A stretch of DNA of 9,352 bases. It comes from an uncultured Flammeovirgaceae bacterium. GTDB lineage: Bacteria; Bacteroidota; Bacteroidia; Cytophagales; Cyclobacteriaceae. The stretch is from positions 1 to 9,352 of the forward strand of contig CAKZPJ010000405.1 of NCBI GenBank assembly GCA_937138955.1. The letters run 5' to 3'. The position numbers were made by a program, and so were the translations under genes. Shown one piece after another: positions 5,662 to 9,352 of this stretch (within the stretch, counting starts at the first letter, position 1; every line of letters begins with the position of its first letter). The notes below the pieces were generated by a model, which saw only the letters and a program-made list of their open reading frames with translations, was not told where the DNA came from and did no database searches.

Positions 5662-6930
5662 TCAATAATTTCGCTTATCTAAATTTCGATACTGAGTGAG
5701 TAGTTCTTTAGCAGTAAATGATCTATCTGACTTCAATATACGAAGTTTTTTTAATAATCTAAACCCTGCTTCTTCGGCAGAAACTGGCGGGTAGAAATGA
5801 TCCCGAGTGTAGTGAATATACTTCAATACGCGGAATCCATCCCACCAAGCAAAAAAACGCTGACGAAATACCGACCACGAACGGGTGCTGGTCAGCAACT
5901 GGTTCCACACTTGACCAAACTCTTGACTTTTAAGGAAGCTTTGAACTGATTGAGGCAGCTGATCTAGGTCACTAATATCATACTGATACCAATGGTGGAT
6001 CTGAGTAGTAAACGTTTTTAAATCTTCAAAAGATTGTGGATGGTACAATGAGTGATGATGACTGGATTGAGCTAACCAATCCAGTTGAGCCTTTCCCGTG
6101 CCAAACGGTACCCGGTTAGAGGTGCGAGCCGAAGGGTAAACCGTGGCAGCTGTAACTTGAGTCAGGTTGCCCAATGGGGCTACTTTATGCAAAAAATAGA
6201 AATCTTCTCCGGCTTTTCGCCGATTCATTCCTCCGCTTAATGCGTAAGTAGAAGCTTGGCAGCCCATGCAAGAGCCTACCGTATGAAAAGCATGGGGAAA
6301 CCCAGCGTATCGCAAGCCACTGATGTAGTAGCGCAAAAATAGTTCGTAATAAATGATGCCTTGCTGTAGTTCCGTATGCTCTATCTGAGATAAATCATGC
6401 TCGAAGTAGGCGGTTACCACCGAAGGGTTATGAACGAGCCAATCTTGTTCTACAGTTTGTAAGTAGTTGGTAGATACTACGCAATCAGCATCCAGGTTCA
6501 TAATCAATCCATCGTAGCCAATGGAAATAAAACGGCGGAGAGCTTCATCCATACCAATTTTGCGAGCCAGTCCTACTCCAGCGTGCTTAGGAGGTAAATC
6601 ACCAATATGAATAATCTGGCAGGCGAGAAATGAGGGTTGCTCTCGCTCGATCCAGTAATTAATCTGCTGCTCACTTTTTCTGTTTTGATGCAATACCTCA
6701 CTACATTCACTTGAGCTACTATTGATTATAATCAGTATTTCTACTGGGAATTGAGGAGATTGATTAGTGGCTAATGACCGGAGCGTAGCTACTATATCAG
6801 GTTCGTCGTAACAGGGAATTACCCAAATAACTTTGGTATCAGGATTAAGGCGGCTCGCTAGTTGAGGCGGGTAGCATTTAAATCTTTTGAAGTATATTTG
6901 ACCAACTGTCTCGATACGTGATTGAGGCAT
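5662..6930 (-). CDS. Soluble family 2-like (GT-A fold) glycosyltransferase
   Basis: A 422-residue protein with no signal peptide or membrane helix. The GT-A core runs from about 32 to 270. It contains the nucleotide-binding strand VIWVIPCYDEPD (34-45), LIIINSSSSE (66-75, where many GT2 enzymes have VDDGS), GVGLARKIGMDEAL (118-131), the DxD metal motif NLDADC (145-150), and GEDFYFL (241-247), corresponding to the catalytic-acid ED region. A conserved-looking PSARTSNRVPFGTGKA (266-281) follows, then a roughly 120-residue helical, Trp/Phe-rich C-terminal region that could bind the membrane surface or an acceptor. The family transfers sugars from nucleotide-sugars; donor and acceptor cannot be read. 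It is the first gene of a likely unit with the 175-residue protein and the ceramidase-like protein, which favours a lipid or envelope glycan acceptor. It is divergent from miaE across 58 bp. The GT call is firm and the pathway is inference. Confidence 0.87.
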   Translation of the reverse strand: MPQSRIETVGQIYFKRFKCYPPQLASRLNPDTKVIWVIPCYDEPDIVATLRSLATNQSPQFPVEILIIINSSSSECSEVLHQNRKSEQQINYWIEREQPSFLACQIIHIGDLPPKHAGVGLARKIGMDEALRRFISIGYDGLIMNLDADCVVSTNYLQTVEQDWLVHNPSVVTAYFEHDLSQIEHTELQQGIIYYELFLRYYISGLRYAGFPHAFHTVGSCMGCQASTYALSGGMNRRKAGEDFYFLHKVAPLGNLTQVTAATVYPSARTSNRVPFGTGKAQLDWLAQSSHHHSLYHPQSFEDLKTFTTQIHHWYQYDISDLDQLPQSVQSFLKSQEFGQVWNQLLTSTRSWSVFRQRFFAWWDGFRVLKYIHYTRDHFYPPVSAEEAGFRLLKKLRILKSDRSFTAKELLTQYRNLDKRNY

Positions 6931-6962
6931 AGATATAGAGCATTCCTTTTTCTATTTGGCAA

Positions 6963-6977
6963 AATTTGATTCAAATT
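6963..6977. promoter_or_regulatory. 15-bp perfect palindrome in the GT2/miaE divergent promoter region (possible operator)
   Basis: AATTTGATTCAAATT is a perfect inverted repeat around the central T at 6970. It lies in the 58-bp gap between the divergent glycosyltransferase start (6930) and the miaE start (6989). Its placement fits an operator for a dimeric regulator acting on one or both promoters. A/T-rich palindromes also arise by chance, so this is tentative. No exact TAnnTTTG box is present in the gap. Confidence 0.3.
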
Positions 6978-6988
6978 CAAAATGAAGT

Positions 6989-7579
6989 ATGGTACAACAT
7001 AAAGTAGAGTTATCAGTAACCTCTAGTCAAGCCTGGTTAGAGACCGTATTAAGTGATTTTAATCAGTTTTTGCAAGATCATGCCGATTGCGAACGAAAAG
7101 CTTCGGCTATGGCAATGAGCTTTGTTGCTAAATATCCCGAACGGCACGAAATAATTCCCGAACTAATTGAAACTGGCATTGAAGAGTTAGAGCACTTTCA
7201 GCAGGTTTATCAACTAATGCAACAGCGAGGAGTGTCTTTAGCGGCGGAGATGGCACCGGATCTTTATATCAAGCAACTGATGGCATTGGGTCACGGGGGG
7301 ACGCCTCAAACACGCTTTAGAGACCGATTGCTGTTGGCTTCACTAATTGAATGCCGAGGGTGCGAACGGTTTAAAATGATAAGCGAACACGTAGAAGATG
7401 CTGAACTACAGCGATTCTATAAGGTGCTTTGGGCCTCGGAAGCAAAACATAGCCATAACTTTATCCATATGGCACTACGCTACTTTGATGAGGGTGAGGT
7501 GCTTGATCAATTAGATCAATTAGTAGAAGCTGAAGGTAATATTATTCTGAATTTGCCTTTGAAAGCGGCACTGCACTGA
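6989..7579 (+). CDS. miaE: tRNA-(ms2io6A37)-hydroxylase MiaE
   Basis: A 196-residue ferritin-like, non-haem diiron monooxygenase, full length for MiaE. It hydroxylates the isopentenyl group of ms2i6A at position 37 of tRNAs reading codons that start with U, using O2, and acts after MiaA and MiaB. The four-helix diiron site can be traced. E35 lies in the first helix (HADCERKAS), E66 and H69 form the ExxH of EELEHF, E121 lies in IECRGCERF (with E126 also conserved in form), and E151 and H154 form the ExxH of SEAKHSHNF. The IECRGCERF and SEAKHSHNF blocks distinguish MiaE from ferritins. The ATG at 6989 is chosen because the nearby ATG at 6982 is out of frame. The gene stands alone, divergent from the GT2 gene and convergent with the small membrane protein gene, whose stop codon lies 14 bp away. 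Confidence 0.95.
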   Translation: MVQHKVELSVTSSQAWLETVLSDFNQFLQDHADCERKASAMAMSFVAKYPERHEIIPELIETGIEELEHFQQVYQLMQQRGVSLAAEMAPDLYIKQLMALGHGGTPQTRFRDRLLLASLIECRGCERFKMISEHVEDAELQRFYKVLWASEAKHSHNFIHMALRYFDEGEVLDQLDQLVEAEGNIILNLPLKAALH

Positions 7580-7593
7580 TCTAGAGAAATCAG

Positions 7594-7863
7594 CTACTTA
7601 TTAAAGAACCCATCAATAGTTGCGGGTGTGTTCTCCATAGTTACATTAGCTTGCTTGAAGCGAGAGCGAATATCATTGATATAACACCAAGTCTCTTGCA
7701 CTTTTCCTTGTTGTATGGTAGTGATTAGCACTGCCTCTCGATCTAATGCTAAGTAAAGATCCTTCTGTTTGCGGAGTTGAGCTTCCTGCTCAGCTTTAGA
7801 GAAAAGATAAACAGACAAGATCAGGAGTATGAAAATGCAAAAAACAAGTAAAATAGTAGTCAT
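7594..7863 (-). CDS. Small single-pass membrane protein, unknown function
   Basis: An 89-residue protein that I do not recognise. Residues 4-22 form one strongly hydrophobic helix (ILLVFCIFILLILSVYLFS). A charged helical segment follows (AEQEAQLRKQKDLYLALD, about 24-41), then a short soluble tail with hydrophobic and polar alternation (VLITTIQQGKVQETWCYINDI, about 45-65 in part) that could form a few strands. With a short N-terminus before the helix and a basic flank after it, the tail is probably cytoplasmic, but topology is uncertain. The gene converges on miaE, with 14 bp between stop codons. A near-match to the -7 promoter box (TACCTTTA at 7893-7886 on the minus strand) lies 22 bp upstream of the ATG and supports independent transcription. 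It is short but plausible as a real gene because of its clean membrane-plus-tail organisation. Confidence 0.6.
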   Translation of the reverse strand: MTTILLVFCIFILLILSVYLFSKAEQEAQLRKQKDLYLALDREAVLITTIQQGKVQETWCYINDIRSRFKQANVTMENTPATIDGFFNK

Positions 7864-8528
7864 ATAAATAACATTTAGACAGTAATAAAGGTAGCCATAG
7901 CTATTACTATAAACTAATATAGTATTACTTTAGAACTTACATAATACGAGGTGTTATAGTAAAGTTCATTTACTCAAATAATCTAAAAATTATACTATTC
8001 TAACATTGTTGATTTTTATTTACTTGGTATTGTCGGGTGATATACTAGCGTAAAGGCAAAGAAAATTTAAAGTAAAATGCTAAAACATACACTTACCACA
8101 GAAAAACAAAGCAAATTTCATACGATCGTCCAAAGGTGAGCAGAGAGCAAAACAGCTTACGTTTAGCTCATTATCACCCTTAAGCGAAGGTTTCCCCAAC
8201 TAGTCAGAACTGCTTTTACCTCTAATCTATAGAGAGTTATCAAAAGCTGACAAAAGTCAGAAATTGGGCGAAGAAAAGTCATGGGGGCATGAGCTTAATT
8301 TATCTTCTTTTGATGGTATAAGTTATTCGTAGAACTTAACTCCTAATTACCATTCTATGAAACGTACTAATCTAATCTTGATACACAAAGGTTGAACCAT
8401 CCAGGTATTTACAATACCAGAGAAGTTTCCTATAATCTAAATCAAGCAGAGATAGCTGCGTAGCTTAGCTGTATTAGGTAATTGAATGGCTGAATCTTTA
8501 TTTGTGAAACTTTACAACTGTTAAACCT
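7864..8528. other. Long intergenic region (about 665 bp) upstream of pckA, no protein gene recognised
   Basis: No convincing coding sequence is seen on either strand. The left part (to about 8100) is very A/T-rich and contains one short inverted repeat: TACTATA at 7905-7911 with TATAGTA at 7918-7924. The middle (8131-8292) has several hairpins, listed separately. The right part has GGTAT/ATACC around a 5-base loop (8404-8418) and a cluster of AGCT words near 8458-8470. The only open frame noticed is a 12-codon one at 8357-8395, too short to support. No tRNA, no riboswitch I can name and no exact TAnnTTTG box was found. It presumably carries the pckA promoter and 5' leader, and the length leaves room for a small RNA gene. 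Confidence 0.6.
8131..8292 (+). ncRNA. Candidate structured RNA: small RNA or pckA leader element
   Basis: Four local foldings stand close together. First, an outer stem AAGGTGA (8133-8139) pairs with TCACCCTT (8174-8181, one bulged C). It encloses an inner stem GAGC-A-AAAC (8145-8153) with GTTT-A-GCTC (8161-8169) and a 7-base loop. Second, GTCA (8203-8206) with TGAC (8248-8251) and GCTTTT (8212-8217) with AAAAGC (8242-8247) are capped by CTCT/AGAG. Third, CTGAC-AAAA-GTCAG (8247-8260) is an alternative that competes with the second. Fourth, TCATG-GGGG-CATGA (8279-8292). CCCCA (8194-8198) can also pair with TGGGG (8282-8286). This is more organised pairing than I would expect by chance in A/T-rich spacer, but I match no known RNA family. 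The strand is assumed from the pckA direction. It ends 236 bp before pckA, so it could be part of a long leader or a separate small RNA. Confidence 0.28.
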
Positions 8529-9352
8529 ATGAACTTTGATCTGAATCAGTACGGAATCGACGTAAAAGAAATTTTGAGAAATTCGAGTGTACCTGTCCTA
8601 TATGAGATTGGCCTCCGACACGAAAAGGGAACCGCCATCTCCGATACCGGAGCATTGCTCGTTTATTCTGGCGAAAAAACTGGGCGAAGTCCGAAAGACA
8701 AACGCATCGTTCGTCACCCCGATTCTGAAAACAACCTTGATTGGGGTAAGATCAACATTGAGTTAGACGAACACACCTACAAGGTGAACCACGAGCGGGC
8801 TATCGATTATTTGAATACCCGAGAGCGACTTTTTGTAGTAGATGCCTTTGCCGGGTGGGACGAAAAATACCGACTTAAAGTACGGATAATCTGTCATCGA
8901 GCCTATCACGCACTGTTCATGCAGAACATGTTGATTATGCCCTCTGAAGAAGAGCTGGAGAATTTCGGTACTCCCGATTATGTAATATTCAACGGCGGAG
9001 GCTTCCCGGCCAACCGCTATACGTCTGAGATGACTTCTAAGACTAGTGTTGATGTGAATCTTGAAGAAAAGGAGATTGTTATTCTGGGTACTGAATACGC
9101 GGGTGAAATGAAGAAAGGGATCTTCTCTATCATGAATTATCTCATGCCTCTTCAGGATGTGCTACCCATGCACTGTTCAGCCAACGTGGATGACGATGGC
9201 GATGTTTCGGTTCTATTCGGACTTTCAGGTACCGGTAAGACTACCTTAAGTGCTGATCCCAAACGAAAACTAATCGGAGACGACGAACACTGCTGGACCG
9301 ACACCGGGGTTTTCAATATTGAAGGGGGGTGTTACGCCAAGGCCATCGACCT
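8529..9352 (+). CDS. pckA: ATP-dependent phosphoenolpyruvate carboxykinase, N-terminal 274 residues (gene continues past the right edge)
   Basis: The frame from the ATG at 8529 is open to the window end, about half of the roughly 540-residue ATP-type enzyme. It converts oxaloacetate and ATP to PEP, CO2 and ADP, the first committed step of gluconeogenesis, in the cytosol. In some anaerobes it runs in the CO2-fixing direction. Diagnostic blocks are TGRSPKDKR (51-59, substrate-binding Arg53), FVVDAFAG (102-109), TEYAGEMKKG (188-197, with Y190 and metal-ligand K196), MHCSAN (214-219, metal-ligand H215), the PEPCK P-loop GLSGTGKTTL (231-240) and the second kinase motif LIGDDEH (248-254). The spacing Y190-K196-H215 equals that of Y207, K213 and H232 in the E. 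coli enzyme. Nothing is missing up to the edge. No Shine-Dalgarno precedes the ATG. The gene stands after a long intergenic region that probably carries its regulation. Confidence 0.97.
   Translation, partial: MNFDLNQYGIDVKEILRNSSVPVLYEIGLRHEKGTAISDTGALLVYSGEKTGRSPKDKRIVRHPDSENNLDWGKINIELDEHTYKVNHERAIDYLNTRERLFVVDAFAGWDEKYRLKVRIICHRAYHALFMQNMLIMPSEEELENFGTPDYVIFNGGGFPANRYTSEMTSKTSVDVNLEEKEIVILGTEYAGEMKKGIFSIMNYLMPLQDVLPMHCSANVDDDGDVSVLFGLSGTGKTTLSADPKRKLIGDDEHCWTDTGVFNIEGGCYAKAID

Noticed and set aside
7576..7593. CTGAT/ATCAG inverted repeat between the miaE and small membrane protein stops, as a bidirectional terminator
   Set aside because: It has only a 5-bp stem with an 8-base loop and no T-tract on either strand; too weak to call.
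8357..8395. 12-codon open frame (MKRTNLILIHKG) in the pckA upstream region, as a possible leader peptide
   Set aside because: It has no run of regulatory codons, no paired attenuator-terminator after it apart from a small GGTAT/ATACC hairpin without a T-tract, and frames this short are common by chance.
7864..8528. Search for a tRNA, riboswitch, CRISPR array or mobile-element end in the long intergenic region
   Set aside because: I saw no T-loop or acceptor pairing, no known riboswitch core, no regularly spaced repeats, and no terminal inverted repeats with target duplication.

Overview
The window looks like chromosomal DNA from a Bacteroidota bacterium, probably of the Cytophagia type. Coding is dense and GC content moderate. 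Start codons lack Shine-Dalgarno sequences and sit behind A/T-rich leaders. Two genes have an exact TAnnTTTG element (TACCTTTG), the -7 box of Bacteroidota housekeeping promoters, just before the ATG. The protein families fit the same group: a secreted TPR protein, an ATP-type PEP carboxykinase, and a DtxR/MntR regulator with a C-terminal FeoA-like domain. Genus and species cannot be read from the window.

Layout. Positions 1-931 (minus) hold the first 310 residues of an exported TPR protein whose C-terminus lies off the left edge. Divergent from it is a plus-strand run: an SDR oxidoreductase (1100-1819), a membrane GT2 glycosyltransferase with a TTG start (1840-3021), an intrinsic terminator (3034-3059), and a DtxR/MntR-type metalloregulator (3073-3738). 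On the minus strand lies a three-gene set, transcribed from right to left: a soluble GT2-like glycosyltransferase (6930-5662), an unrecognised 175-residue protein (5607-5080), and a membrane-anchored neutral-ceramidase-like protein (5050-3725) that overlaps the end of the regulator gene by 14 bp. A short divergent region with a 15-bp palindrome separates this set from miaE (6989-7579, tRNA hydroxylase). A single-pass membrane protein of 89 residues (7863-7594) converges on miaE. About 665 bp without a recognisable gene follows, containing several potential RNA hairpins, and then the first 274 codons of pckA run off the right edge (8529-9352).

How the genes may work together. PckA (gluconeogenesis), MiaE (tRNA modification) and the metal regulator are ordinary housekeeping genes and probably unrelated neighbours. 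The most suggestive cluster is GT2 / unknown protein / ceramidase-like protein. Bacteroidota make sphingolipids, so envelope lipid tailoring or turnover is a reasonable hypothesis, but the sequence does not prove it. I found no mobile element, CRISPR array, tRNA, rRNA or convincing new defence or biosynthetic system.
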